From Cryptomeria japonica (lineage: Eukaryota > Streptophyta > Pinopsida > Cupressales > Cupressaceae): DNA of 64,000 nucleotides. Both the position numbers and the translations under genes were made by a program. Position 1 is the stretch's first letter; the number at the start of each line of letters is the position of its first letter. The notes under the pieces are model-generated. The model saw only the letters and a program-made list of their open reading frames with translations. It was not told the DNA's origin and did no database searches. Below, in pieces: positions 25,664 to 37,311 of the stretch. The DNA is taken from NCBI RefSeq assembly GCF_030272615.1, contig NC_081414.1:6149001-6213000 (forward strand), given 5' to 3'.

Positions 25664-27885
25664 CTAGATCATTGGGATCATTCCTACAAGTAGAAAACAA
25701 AGAAAATAGTATGCCATGTACTGCGAGTAGGGTACAACCTGCTGCTCTATAGGAACAACTACGTTGTAAGTTTCAACGTAATAAGTCGCCCAACTGGTCT
25801 GGTGCAAAACCTCCTGCTGAAGAGCGTCTCGCTCTATCCTCATCGCCGCGACCTAACGATCGCGCTCTGCTTTGAGCTCCACAAGCTGACGATCTCGCTC
25901 AACCCTAAGCTCTGCTAGCTGTCGGTCTCGCTCTGCCAGCTGAGTCTGTGCCACTGTCAATTATGACTCCAGCTCCACTAGACGTACCCTCATCGACCAT
26001 GTTGCGTCGGCTCCCTGCTCTCTTGCAGGCTCTCCACCCCCATCTCCACCTCTAGCTCCACCCTGCTCCTCCCACCTCTATCAGACCTGTCTCGGAGCTA
26101 CTTGCTCCTTCTCACCTCCACCCAACCTAACACCAACACTCCCTAGGGATCCACCCTCACCCCTCTGTTGTCTAACTCCAGCTGGAACCCTGCTGCTACT
26201 AGCACCAGGATCGCCACCTATCTGCCTCAGAGCCTCAGCTCTCTATCCCTGTCCCTGTCTTTGTCTTTGTCCCTATGCGAGGGCATCATCCTCAATCTCC
26301 TCCATACGAGGTGTCTGCTCTGTTGGATCTATAAATCTAGGGAATGGATGCTGCTGGAACCAATCCCTATACTGGGGCAATACCCCTGCATCTGCAATGT
26401 CATCCATGTAGTCCCACCGGAGTCGCTACAATCCAGTCAACTCCTGCATACCCAAGGCATAAGATAACCTCGATGCCCATCCCCGCCTCTCCTCATCAGC
26501 ATATCTCGCATATGTTGTGAACTCCTGTGAGATCCCCTAAGGCCTACCATACTGCCTCATCACTTGAGATACCACGAATCCCTCCACCACAGTCTGTGAT
26601 TTGCCAATGAGTGGGTGAGTAACAAACATATCTATGTGTACGATCCTCCAGTCATCCCATGGCTCTAGGCCCATGTAAGGTCTCCATACCACAGCTATCA
26701 AGTCATCTATCTATCGTCGCCAGAAATCAGTCTTTCCTAGATGAGGCTGAGTGACATATCCTAAATATCTATATACAATCGGCTGACCAGGCTCCCTGTC
26801 ATCATCTACAATCGACCTATAAACTGGGAGGTGCTCCCCGACCCATACCTATAAAATCAAGACTCCTGCAGCCATGCTCTTCCCCTCCCGATAAAAAATC
26901 TCATGCATCTCGCGATACATGTGGGACAATATACAAGAACCCCAGCCTAGTCTCTGAGGGGTCTCAACAAGCCTCTCCAGCATCCTGCCCCATCCACAAA
27001 GGAATCCCTACTGTCCTCTATCCGGCATAAGAAAACAGTCCATAAACCCTGCTATAACACAAGCCACAGGAAAAGCATCACTATACCTGCTCATCATAAT
27101 GTCCCAACTGATAGAACGTGTCAGAATGTCTGGATCCCCGAATACACATCCGACAACTTGTAATCTAGGAAGTTGTGCTACATCATAATCTACCTTACCC
27201 CCAGCAAAAGGGATACGAAGAATCCTATAAATGTCCTCAGGAGTGATGGTCATCTCCCCAACTGGAAAATGGAAGGTGTTATGCTCAGAATAAAATCTCT
27301 CTACTAACGTTGTGAGCATCCCGCGATTTACACGGATATCAGGTAACCTAAGAAGGTGGGTGAAACCGCACAAATCAATATGTGCCTACTCAACATCTGA
27401 CAATTGTCGAACTAATGTCATAGTGGGTGGATATATGCATCTAAAAATAGCATGAGGCAAATGAACCTGCAAAAAATCAAACAACAAAGTATCAGAAAAC
27501 ATTCCAAATAACCCTACAAGAGAAGTAAAACATCAGGGAAATTCAACCACGTCAATTGCAAAATCAAAATTTCAAGTTTGCACCTTAAAAAAATGCTCAC
27601 TGTTTTTCATACGATACAAGGGTGAGCTTAGAATGACAAAACTTATACATTTAAACAACAAAACAAACTTTAACAATTTGTCGTACGAGACAGGATCCTG
27701 TCTTGCACGACAAAACGCGAAAACCCGACTTTAAACGTGCCAAAAACTTGAAAAATTAACAAAAAAACTCAAAATTGAAATGAATAATAGGCTTAAGATC
27801 GATCACTTACCGCTGGCTCATAGTCCCGAGGTTGATTATGTCATCTCTGTCGCTCGAATTGATGCTCACAAATGGGGACCACCAT
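25664..27885 (-). pseudogene. Antisense plant-mobile-domain (PMD) gene inside the gypsy element
   Basis: On the minus strand, exon 1 (27885-27811) starts ATG-GTG and has 25 codons; it ends GCG|GTAAGT. A 344-nt intron ends in TTTGCAG and exon 2 starts at 27466 in phase 0. Exon 2 reads as a PMD protein: TLVERFYSEHNTFHFPVGEMT, ITPEDIYRILRIPFAG, YREMHEIFYREGKSMAAGV, VWRPYMG, then a charged coiled coil (LAERDRQLAELRVERDRQL, near 25880-25930), to TAG at 25664. In-frame stops occur in exon 1 (27841), at 27386, 27008 and at several later positions, mostly CAG or CGA changed to stop. PMD proteins (MAIN/MAIL family) are nuclear in plants and the domain is known to be carried by transposons; the role here is unknown. 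Confidence 0.82.
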
Positions 27886-28430
27886 TTTATTCGCAGAAGG
27901 CTTTTCGAATTTTCAAACTTGGAGGGTTAAAATGACTTGAAAATGACACTTTTACCCCTTATATAACCAAAATCCTAATTTTTCAACTTGCTCCGATGGA
28001 CATGAAAATTGTATACTTAGCTAATTCGCCTGTCCTGATTCCATTTTCGGGATCAAAATCGAAATTCGAGATCATTTTGCTAGTCAAATTCACACAATTT
28101 GGACCACTTAGCATTTTTCATCAAAAGCTCATTCTTTTTCAAATTAAGCTCAATTTCTCATGAATCAACGCTGAATCTCAATTTTATTCTACAAAACAAC
28201 TTTGCACTCAATTTATCTCATCAATCAAAGCCAAATTTTCAAATATTCCTCTGAATCATTTGTGCTCAAATAAACTTATCATCACTAAACAATTGTCTAA
28301 AATCATGTACCCTCGCTATCTTTCGATTTTGCTCCTGAGGGGGTATACTAATGACCTCATGACCTCGCATCTTCAAAAGTCGAGAAAATTTTTAAATCTT
28401 CATCAAAATTCGAGCAAAAAAATCTTTTTC
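27886..28430 (-). promoter_or_regulatory. Presumed promoter side of the antisense PMD gene
   Basis: This AT-rich block lies upstream of the antisense PMD start codon and contains no other open frame. A promoter is expected here if the gene is transcribed on its own, but I cannot point to a definite TATA box. Confidence 0.3.
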
Positions 28431-29000
28431 AACTAAAGAAAATCAAATTCTTATTGCTAAGGGGCATCTCAGCTTCATCGCTTCATATCAAGTTGAGATC
28501 TCTTGATCATCTGAATCGAATCAATTGCTAGGGGCATATCAGTTTCATTGCTTCAAATAAAGTTGATATTTGTCTTCATCTGAATCAATCTCTTAACGTT
28601 AATTAGTTTCATCGCTTTTCATCAAGCTAATTATTTGTTTAAACTCAATCAAAGTTTTAAAGAGTATCTTTGATCGCACACTCAATCTAAGCAGGTGTTC
28701 AGTTTCATTGCATCAAATCAAGCTGGACAGTTTATCTTTGTTCATCATGTCTTGATCCATCAAGTTCAAGATCAATTTTATCTTCACTCACTGTGTCTAG
28801 ATCAATCAAGTTCTAGATCAGTAAGATCCGCTTCTTGATCAATCAAGTTCAAGTTCGGTATCTTCGCTCTCTATCATTCCTAGTTCAATCAAGTTCAGGA
28901 TCGGTATCGCTTTAATCAAACTATGTTCAGCTTCATCGCTTCAAATCAAGCTAAACACCTTGCTCTTTCTTTGGTTTGTGATCAATCAAGTTCAGAACTG
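28430..29000 (+). repeat. Degenerate tandem repeats in the gypsy 3' region
   Basis: Imperfect repeats of two related phrases recur: CAGTTTCATTGCTTCAAATCAAG and GATCAATCAAGTTCAAGATC (several copies each, drifting in spacing between about 40 and 90 bases). No coding capacity is apparent. Such arrays are common between the last gene and the 3' LTR of Tat elements. Confidence 0.7.
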
Positions 29001-29039
29001 GTATCTCCTAGACATCACATATTCTTTGAACCAATGTGC

Positions 29040-29069
29040 TGCTCACACATTGATTCAAAGAGGGGCAAA
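29040..29069 (+). other. Gypsy polypurine tract
   Basis: TTCAAAGAGGGGCAAA directly precedes the right LTR. The same tract, with the same upstream TCACACAT, precedes the right LTR of the second gypsy-type element at 34400-34415. Confidence 0.8.
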
Positions 29070-30200
29070 TATAATACCCTAAAATTGGTCATCTAAACCA
29101 TGGGCCCCTGATCTCGACAACATCACCAAAGTCCTAACCAGAGGCAATTAAATCAACCTTGAGCACATAATTAATTCTTTAATCATCAAATGTTACATGG
29201 CAAATGAATTACTCAATATTAATTAAATATTTATTTAATTAATTGAATCATTCCAAGAATATCATTTTGATCAACAATCCTACTTAATTTATTAAATATC
29301 CTTGCATATTTAATTAATTAATAAATTTGCCATTTAATCATGCAAAAAGGAATTAATTTTTACAAAAGAGGAATTAATTATAAAGCAAAGAGTTGAATTA
29401 AAAATAAAATAAAAGAATTGAGAGAGAAATCAAACTTGAGATATTATTTCTTTTTCTAAATTGAGAACTTGAAATCAAAAAAGCAATTAAATTGAATTAT
29501 TAATTATTCTCTAAAATTAGAACTCAAAGCTTTTGAGAAAAAGAAGTTCAGTTGCATTTAAAAAGACTCTTTTCTTGAATAAATCAAAGAATTGTCTATT
29601 TTTATCACAAATGCATGGAATTAATTAATTCTTATTTCTAATGCAACTTGAACTTCTTATCTGAATGCATTTCAATTAAACAATAATTGGAATCTATCTC
29701 AAGGTTAACTGAACTTGATTTCTCAATTATTTTCAATTAATCCTAAATTGAGCTTTTTCATTATATCTCTTGTGAATTCTCTATAAATTCAACCTTCAGC
29801 TCTCATTCAAATCACCCCCGAGATTTTTGAGAGCATGCTTGGAGAATATTATTATGCTGATTTTGCTTTGGAGTCATTGAATACATTGTGCTTTTTTAAT
29901 TGTTTGAATCATTATTGCTTGAATCCTTATTGCTTGAATTTATTATTGCTTGAATTATTCATCCATCTTGCATCCATATAGCTTAATATCATGCTTATAT
30001 AGATTAAATCCTTCCTCTTGGTCTAGTCTAGTCACTGGTATTGCTTATACAAATCTGAGAGCAATCTTATACTCACATCTTTTAGAAGGCAATTAGTCAC
30101 TTTCTTATGGTTTATTATTTATTGATTATTGATTCACTAACCATACATGTAATGACTTAATTGAAGTGTTGTGCCTGCAGCTTTCAAACTTATTTCACTT

Positions 30201-30206
<6 letters not shown>
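29070..30206 (+). repeat. Right LTR of the gypsy element
   Basis: It matches the left LTR throughout with scattered substitutions; its first bases are TATAATACCC, so the terminal TG has become TA. TATAAAT lies at 29782-29788. A left-LTR length of about 1170 bp against 1137 here reflects fewer ATTGCTTGAATC units and a few short indels. Its 3' end runs into the CA repeat. Confidence 0.9.
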
Positions 30207-30258
<52 letters not shown>

Positions 30259-30413
30259 GTATATAACATATACATATACATATATATGTATATATATGTA
30301 TATGTATATAACATATACATATACATATATACATATATATATGTCTATATGTCTATATGTATATATGTATATATAGACATATATACATATAGACATATAC
30401 ATATACATATATA

Positions 30414-30448
<35 letters not shown>

Positions 30449-30450
30449 TA
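30205..30450. repeat. CA/TA/TG compound microsatellite at the gypsy 3' end
   Basis: About twenty CA units are followed by TA-rich words such as ATATACATATAC and GTCTATAT, then a TG run and a TA run. The CA start and TG finish make the block roughly self-complementary. It appears to have grown from the short CACACACA that ends the left LTR. Confidence 0.95.
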
Positions 30451-30590
30451 ATGTTCAAACAATAATATAATAGTATTAATATGTTATTAATGGACCAAAC
30501 AAAGACAAGTACCCTCACAACTATTAATACATGCTCAACTATTACATCTTCTCCTCTGCAAACCTAATTTAAAAAGGTTTTAAAACATAG
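30451..30590. repeat. Tandem-family repeat: end of unit 1 and start of unit 2
   Basis: The stretch GACAAGTACCCTCACAACTATTAATACATGCTC and what follows matches 36525-36560 and, in part, 37250-37290 and 13460-13530. It links the piece before the gypsy element with the piece after the second LTR element (35963 on). Confidence 0.7.
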
Positions 30591-30896
30591 TGTAGACACC
30601 TAAAACTTGAACACTTAATTAAATGACCTCATTCTCAGTTGGTGCATAATTAATTTAATTTTGATTGTTCTTTTTAACTTTCAAGATAAGGTGTTGATTG
30701 TTCTTTTTTAATCCTTGCAAGAATCGAAAATTTGTTTGATCTTTTTAGATCCCAAAAAGAAGTGTGATCTCAATCTTGCAAAAAAGCAAAATGTGAGATT
30801 TGTTGTTCTTTTTATCCTTGCAAGAAAGAAATATTTGATTCTTTTTAAGCACCAACTGATAATGAGGTCTCTCTCGCAGGTACTAAAATCTGATCA
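30591..30896 (+). repeat. Left LTR of the second gypsy-type element, core replaced
   Basis: The first 36 bases match the start of the right LTR, and TCTCTCTCGCAGGTA near 30868-30882 matches its end (35921-35938). The middle of the LTR is missing and replaced by a 241-bp block bounded by inverted repeats. Confidence 0.7.
30627..30867. mobile_element. 241-bp inverted-repeat module, MITE-like
   Basis: CCTCATTCTCAGTTGGTGC at 30627-30645 and its near-perfect complement at 30849-30867 (18 of 19 positions) bound an AT-rich block containing two copies of a TTCTTTTTATCCTTGCAAGAA-like phrase. A target duplication is not evident, so an insertion is likely but not proven. Confidence 0.45.
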
Positions 30897-33800
30897 CTGG
30901 CAGCTGTGAAGGTTGTGGATCCTGACCACCCTGTGCAATCGTAACCTATACTGGGGAAACAGGTGGAGGCATATCTACCCTCCTCCACCTAATCAAAGGC
31001 TGCACATCCTCCTCCTCCTCCTCCTCCTGATCAAAGGTTGCACATCCTCCTCCTCCTCTTCCTCCTCACCCATCCCACCCATCCCACCCATCACCTCCAC
31101 CCCTAACTCCTTTGACTTAGTCTCTTTGAATGACCCATCCTCCTCCTCTGACTCCTCACCCCCTACCACCTCCTCTAGCTACAATGGCCCTCCACGACCT
31201 AAGTCTTGTCGCCATCCTCCTCCCCTATAAATAACCTTGCAGCCTCACCCTCTATCACCTCCATCTCCTCCCTCACCATCACCTCCTCCACCCTCTCTAC
31301 CTCGACCAATCTGACCTCAAGCACTACCCACACCACCAACTCTCCTACCTATCCCTCTCCCACGCCCTCTCTTGCCACCTCTTTGACCTCTAGGCCCTCC
31401 CTCATCATCATCATTATCCACCTCCTCCAAGGGTGGTATCGATTCCCCAGGTCCTGTCATTCATGGGAAGGGATGCTCCAAAAAATATTGTGCATACTGC
31501 TCAGTCATACCTACATCTACTATCCCTATCTGCATCTCCTACCATACCTGTGGCAGTATCTCAAAATCTACCTGTACTAAGTCAAAATCCAATGTGGGGC
31601 CCCAGTCTGCTCTCTCCTTGTGCACTCAAGCATATATGGCCGCACCTTGAGGCATCCCCTAGGTATGACCAAATTATCGGTACACACATGTCAAAATGAA
31701 TCTCTCAATAACATAGGTCGTCCTGCCTATCAAGTACCTGCTTTGGAATAGCACTGGGATCTTTGTACCATCCTCATCCCACGCCTCACAGTCCATGTAC
31801 GGTCTCCATATCACTGAATCCATGTCATCTATGATCTGTCTCCAGTAATCCAACTTCCCAAGCATGGGCTGGGAAGCTACCTGTCGGTACATGTAAATAG
31901 GTAGGGTATCCTGGTTGGCCACGATCTCTCCACCACTGGATGGGTCACTACTATATGCTCCCATGCCCAGATCTGTAGAAGTGTGACCCCTGCTACTAAG
32001 CTTGCACCCTCATCATATAAAACCTAGTGTAACTCATGATACAAATGGGCCAATACATATATACCCCATGCATACCGTGTCCTATGTCTAACCATATGTC
32101 GTAATATCTAGCCCCACCCAACTAAAAATCCATGTGACCTCCTATTTGAATAGAGGAAGCCACCAATCAAGCCTGCTAATATAGATGGTAGTGGGGCATA
32201 CCGATATACTATGTCCTCCCATTTAATTGAGTAACCACTAAGGTGCGAATCAACAAACACCTCCTGCAATGCAGCTCAGTCCCACCCTGCTGGACTCCAC
32301 ATCATACTGTACTAACTCACCAGTAATTGAGATCCTATACACGTCCTATGGTGTCATCGTGATCTCTCCAGTCGACAAATGGAAGGTGTTATGATCACTA
32401 TGCCACCTCTCCACCAATGTAGTCAGTAGAGCCACGTTCTTCCGATAGGAAGGCACGAATGGGATGTGTGATAAACCACATGTAGCAATAACCGCTCTAT
32501 CCACATCAATCAAAGCTCCCCACATAGACAAAGTCTTCGAGTATCGCTCCCAAAGCATCAACACACCACGTCGAGCCTACATCACAATGTCAAACACCAT
32601 ATCAGTTCTATCTATCAAATCGATCAATCAACATGTATCAATCAACCAATCTTCTATCAACTCCGTGTGAGATATTAAAACAATCTCATGGAGCCCCTAC
32701 CAGTGACATCATTCATGCTATCATTTGGGAGTTTCAATTATAAACTCTTAAATCAGTCAGGTGAGTTCATCTTAGCCTATCCTATCGGTTATCAAACATA
32801 CCTCTCCCATCAGTGACGCAAGTCACACTATACAATACCAGTCAGTTCATCTTATCCTATCACATCAACTAACACATATTAGTAACCCAATGACTCCTAT
32901 CGAAATACACCTGACCTATATCACAAGCAAATTTATCCCATATCGAACACAAAGTTATCTCCTATTGACTCAAGTAACCCATATCAACATCACTGACTCA
33001 TATTGAAATCACATGAACCCATATCGAATCAACAGACCTATAACGATTTCATATCGAAATCCAGTTATCCTATAACGCAAATCAAGTTGACCCATATCTG
33101 TGATGAACATCACACTATCATTCTACAGTTTCGATCTTAAACTATTATCAATAAGGGAAGGTTCTTCTCAACCTATCCTATCAGTGACCTCATCATTGCA
33201 CTTATCCAACACTTGGAGTGTCGATCATACACTATCAAGCAAGACCTCTCCTATCAGTGACGCAAGTCACGCTATAAATCTATAGTTTCAATCATAAACT
33301 CTATCTATCCTAACACAAACAGACACTTTATCTAGTCCTATCAATATCAAATATCAACATTCTCGATAAAAGGGACTACATCACAACAAATCGACCATTG
33401 GACCTAGTATCGGATATCATTGCACTCATTATTATCAATTTTTCACATGTCAAAAATCTCGCAAAATACTCAAAAACTGGCTCTATCACATATGCGCTAC
33501 AATAGTTGTTGTATGTGCTAAAATGTATGTGCCATAACAACATTTCAATGCGCTAAATTATCCAACATATGTGCTAAAACTTTGATCCTACGCGCTAACA
33601 TAAACATCGAATGTGCTAAAGTATTGTGCATATGCGCTACATCCCTAATCACATGCGCTACTATAGCATTTATATGTGCTACATAAAACTTCATATGCAC
33701 CACAATAAATATCGTATATGCAACATAACAAATCAAATGTGCTAAAATGAAAACCTAAAAACTAGGGCACAAAAAATACGGAAAAATGGCTCAAAATCTT

Positions 33801-33936
33801 GAAAAATCTATCTACAAATGCATAAAAATCACACAACTTAGAGGTTAGAAAATCCACTTACCGAAGGTCCATACACTGCTGGCCTCTCATAACGTCGAAC
33901 ACTCTTGAATCTGTGGCTCTGATAGGGGGGCACCAT
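30897..33936 (-). pseudogene. Antisense plant-mobile-domain gene of the second element
   Basis: On the minus strand, exon 1 (33936-33862) starts ATG-GTG and has exactly 25 codons, ending TCG|GTAAGT. A 1285-nt intron ends GATGTAG and exon 2 begins at 32576 in phase 0 with ARRGVLMLWERYSKTL. PMD motifs follow: LTTLVERWHSDHNTFHLSTG, ITMTP (then TAG at 32346), and in 31964-31674 WRQIIDDMDSVIWRPYMD and RYLIGRTTYVIERF. The tail toward 30900 is a CTC-rich (Glu-rich on the minus strand) low-complexity segment. Stops and frame changes separate the pieces. It is the counterpart of the PMD gene at 25664-27885, with the same exon 1 length and intron phase. Confidence 0.75.
33480..33750. repeat. Imperfect short tandem repeat in the PMD intron
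   Basis: About nine copies of a unit near 28 bases long, each with ATATG(C/T)GCTA(C/A), fill this part of the long intron. A second dispersed phrase in the same intron, TCAGTGACGCAAGTCAC, occurs near 32812 and 33255. Confidence 0.7.
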
Positions 33937-34415
33937 CTTGCTTTCTCTTCTATTCTCTTCTCCAAAGATCCAATCTTCAAAAGCCATGTGCACAAATGAG
34001 TTGGAATGGGACCCTTCAAGGCTTATATAGCCCATGGTGATGTAGGCAGAGTGTGTTGCCTAGATGGACATGTGGGGCATGTTCGCACTATATTTTCACC
34101 AAATTTAATTAATTTTTTTTTTATATCGGCAGATCAATATCGAAAAATTTACAAATCGAAATTTTAAAAAAAAATCAAAAAATTTTAAAAATCCAAAAAA
34201 TCAACACAATCACCTTGAGCATCAATTTTTTCTCAGTTCATCTCCCAAGGGGGCATCATTATCATATCAATGTCATATCAGTATCAGTATTCATATCTGA
34301 GACATTGTATCAAAAAAATTGGCGACAACAACAAAATCAGAAATTTTGACGACATATAAAGCGATTTTTCTTTGAATCAACATGTGGTCACACATCAGTT
34401 CAAAGAGGGGCAAAA

Positions 34416-35957
34416 TGTAGACAGCTAAAACTAGCACACTTAATTAAATGAATTTTATTTATTTAATTATCATTTATCCACCTATGAATTAAGCTAAAGT
34501 TTGATTAATATCCCTTTTCTTCTATCTAGTCATTAATCAAACTCAAACATTTGATTAATTCATCTTTTTTCCATTAATTGAATAAATTCTATTTATTTGA
34601 TTAAATCCCCCTTCCACCATTTAATTGAATTATATTTAATTAAAATATTTTCTTGCATATATCTAAATCAAATTTGTTTATAATCCCCCCACTTGCATCT
34701 TCCTACAAATGCAAGTTGTCATCCATTTTAGTTGAAATAAAACATTTTATTTCAATTAAAATCCTAAATATCTCCCACTTGCATCCTCCTACAAAATTCA
34801 CTTGCATCCTAAGCATCCATCTAGAATCCCTCTAATCCCACTTAACTAGCCTTAATTCTTCTAATCATGTCACATCCGTAAATTTGGGGAAGTCACTTCT
34901 CCAAATTTGGAAGAAAGTCTTCTAAATGCATTTAAGGCTTTATCCTTTTCAACATGTTAACTTGTTGAGTTCCCCAAATTTGTAAGGCTCTTACAAATTT
35001 GTCTCCAAAGTCTTCCAAACCATTAAAGGTTATTACAAAACTTTGAAGGTTTCTTCCTTCACACAATCTAAACCTCCAAAGTCTTCAAAGAGCCTTTAAG
35101 GCTCTTACAAGACATCATCCCTTCAACACATCAACCTTAATGGCTTGTCCCCTTTTTACAAATTAGATTTTGCACAATAATTAAACCAATGGATAATAGC
35201 TTTCTTCATTGGATATTATCTTTATTCAATGAATCATCCTCTTGTGGTTAACCTTCAAAGCTTGTTAAGAATCTAATGCTTACTTAGCGTCCTCTCAACC
35301 CTTCTCATGGTGACACTTGTCAACATGAGATTGGATTGAAAATCTCACATGGATTGATAAGTTTCAATCCTAACCCTTCTCAAGCCAATTCAATCTTGAC
35401 CATTCATTTGACTAATTTCTCTATAAATAGAGCCCATTTCTTCAATCCAAGAATCCAAGTCTTCATGCTTCTACACTATGTCACATAACACTAGCATTTT
35501 GCCTCTCTTTGTTAGAATAAGCATTTTGAGATCATTTAACATCATAGCATATATTTTTATCATGTTTAGCATATCATGTTAATTTCATTTCCGTTCTAGA
35601 TCGATATCATCTTCATATCATACTCATGCTAGCTTAATATCATACTAATCTTGTTATCTTGCACCATATCAAGTTTCATATCCATAGCACATCACTAAGA
35701 TCTTAGTTGCATTCATTTAGATCTTAGATCATACACTATCACTCGCTCTTTGAGTAGTCATCCCAAGATCAAGTGCTCTTCCAAGCTGAGAGCCACCTTG
35801 AATCTGAGGGATCCTTGGAGATAGAGGACAATGGGACGTGCTTAGAGTTTGGTTTCATTTGTTTGTTTTTATGATTTCAATCCTCTAACATAATGTTTCA
35901 TTGGTGTGTTTGAGTGGTTTGTGTCTCTCTCGCAGGTATCACACTTCTTGGCATACA
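34416..35957 (+). repeat. Right LTR of the second gypsy-type element
   Basis: It begins TGTAGACAGC after the polypurine tract AAAGAGGGGCAAAA and ends GGCATACA. A TATA box (TATAAATAG) lies at 35422-35430. The body is AT-rich with repeated words such as CTCTTACAA and CTTTAAGGCT. No open frame with domain support is present. Confidence 0.8.
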
Positions 35958-37311
35958 CATATTTCAATACCACCCATTATAGTTGTGTTATAGTTCAAAT
36001 ATGTAGTGTTTGATGTCTTCAATCTAAACATTATTGCACAATATCTGTGAGAGATGAAATGACTTTGACAAATAAGATTTGTAAATTTTGTCACACTGGG
36101 AACATATTAGTGTTCTTGACAATACTAGTTTAATTGCTTAAAGGTCATACATCATACATTTGTCTATTTTCTATTAAATAAAAAAACCATATATTGATGT
36201 TGACAACTTTGTCTATATTTAGATGAGTTAGGTGTAAGATTGTACAAACATTAACATAATATTTTATTATAGTTTTGTTATATTTTCAAGGCATAAACAT
36301 TATTTCTAATTAATTACATTATATTTTGTTTCATATGGAATATGCAATGAACCTCCAATACCAATTCATTTGGTACTCTCTAATGGATAGTTCAATACAT
36401 TTTGGAGTATCAATGATATACGTATTGTAAATTTAAAAGAATTGATTACATTGTAGTTATTAACATGAAAACAAATATATATGTATATTTTAATGAATAA
36501 GTTCTATCAATAGTTCCAACTATGGCAAGTACCCTCACAACTATCAATGCATGCTCAATAAATGAGTCCTCTCCCTTAACCCTATTTTTTTATAAACTTT
36601 GAAACATGATTCAATATTGCCTATTATTTCCAATAATTATAGATTATAACATGATTCAATACGAATATTGCTTCTTTTTCCAGTAATTATAGATTATAAC
36701 ATTTATGTTTTAGACTACAGGAATTGGGTAGCCCCCAATAAACTCCAGTGCTTCGGGTAAATTATAGATTATAACATGATTCAATACGAATACCAATTCT
36801 GCCTATTTTTTCAGATAATTATAAACTATTTATTTTATTTTTATTTATAGAAAAGAAAAAAGAAAAAAGTAAAGCTTACCCCTTGTCATTGAAGTATTGT
36901 TATTTCATCTCCTCTTCTTTTCCATAGATATGCCCACCGACCATGATGCATATATAGATAGAGGGGGGAGGGGACATTCCCGTTTAGCAATATGATTACT
37001 CCCACATGAAAAAGGTGTAGTTGTACTTCCAACAGAGAAGACAAGAGCGATAAATGGTAGGGACACATTTTCCAAAAAAGAGTTAATGCTAACATTTTGT
37101 ACTCTTTAATGAGTTTGTTGGATACATTTTGGTGTATCAATGGTATACATAATGCAAATTTAAGATAATTGATTACATGATTGATATTAACACGGAAACA
37201 AATATTTATTTATATTTTAATGAATAAGTTCTATCAATAGTTCCAACTATGACAAGTACTCTCACATAACTATCAATGCATGTTTAACAACTACATCTTC
37301 TGGCCTAAACC
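35958..37311. repeat. Tandem-family repeat units 2 (rest) and 3
   Basis: From 35963 the sequence follows unit 1 closely to about 36540, where the next unit begins at ATCAATGCATGCTC. Unit 3 contains a block at about 36870-37085 that recurs at about 38190-38430 (CTTGTCATTGAAGT, GAGAAGACAAG, GGGACACATTTTCCAA). Unit 4 starts near 37270. No coding sequence is supported. Confidence 0.65.

Larger units (their letters stand above)
14135..30206 (+). mobile_element. Tat-like Ty3/gypsy LTR retrotransposon with antisense PMD gene
   Basis: This element of about 16 kb has two LTRs near 1.15 kb, a TGGCGCC-type primer-binding site, a 2-kb leader, gag, protease, a G-patch-like segment, reverse transcriptase, two RNase H regions, integrase, an antisense spliced PMD gene, a repetitive 3' region and a polypurine tract. 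The order RT then RNase H then integrase defines Ty3/gypsy; a second RNase H and great length are known features of the Tat/Ogre lineage. The left end follows GTAAT; the right end merges into a long CA/TA microsatellite, so its exact terminus and target duplication are not visible. All coding parts contain stops or frameshifts. Confidence 0.9.
30591..35957 (+). mobile_element. Non-autonomous gypsy-type LTR element carrying only an antisense PMD gene
   Basis: The left end TGTAGACACC at 30591 is preceded by CATAG, and the right LTR ends at 35957 followed by CATAT, a target duplication with one mismatch; the sequence on both sides joins to match the uninterrupted repeat near 13525 (ACATAGTTCAATACC). 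The right LTR is 1542 bp. The left LTR is reduced to about 300 bp. No gag, protease, reverse transcriptase or integrase is present, and no primer-binding site is recognisable. The polypurine tract matches that of the larger gypsy element, so the two are relatives and this one may once have been mobilised by that family. Confidence 0.8.

Noticed and set aside
30161-30465. Open frames of up to 99 codons on both strands.
   Set aside because: They are translations of the CA/TA microsatellite (alternating His-Thr or Tyr-Ile) and do not indicate genes.
30913-31580. Ser/Thr/Pro-rich plus-strand open frames.
   Set aside because: They are the complement of the Glu-rich tail of the antisense PMD gene.
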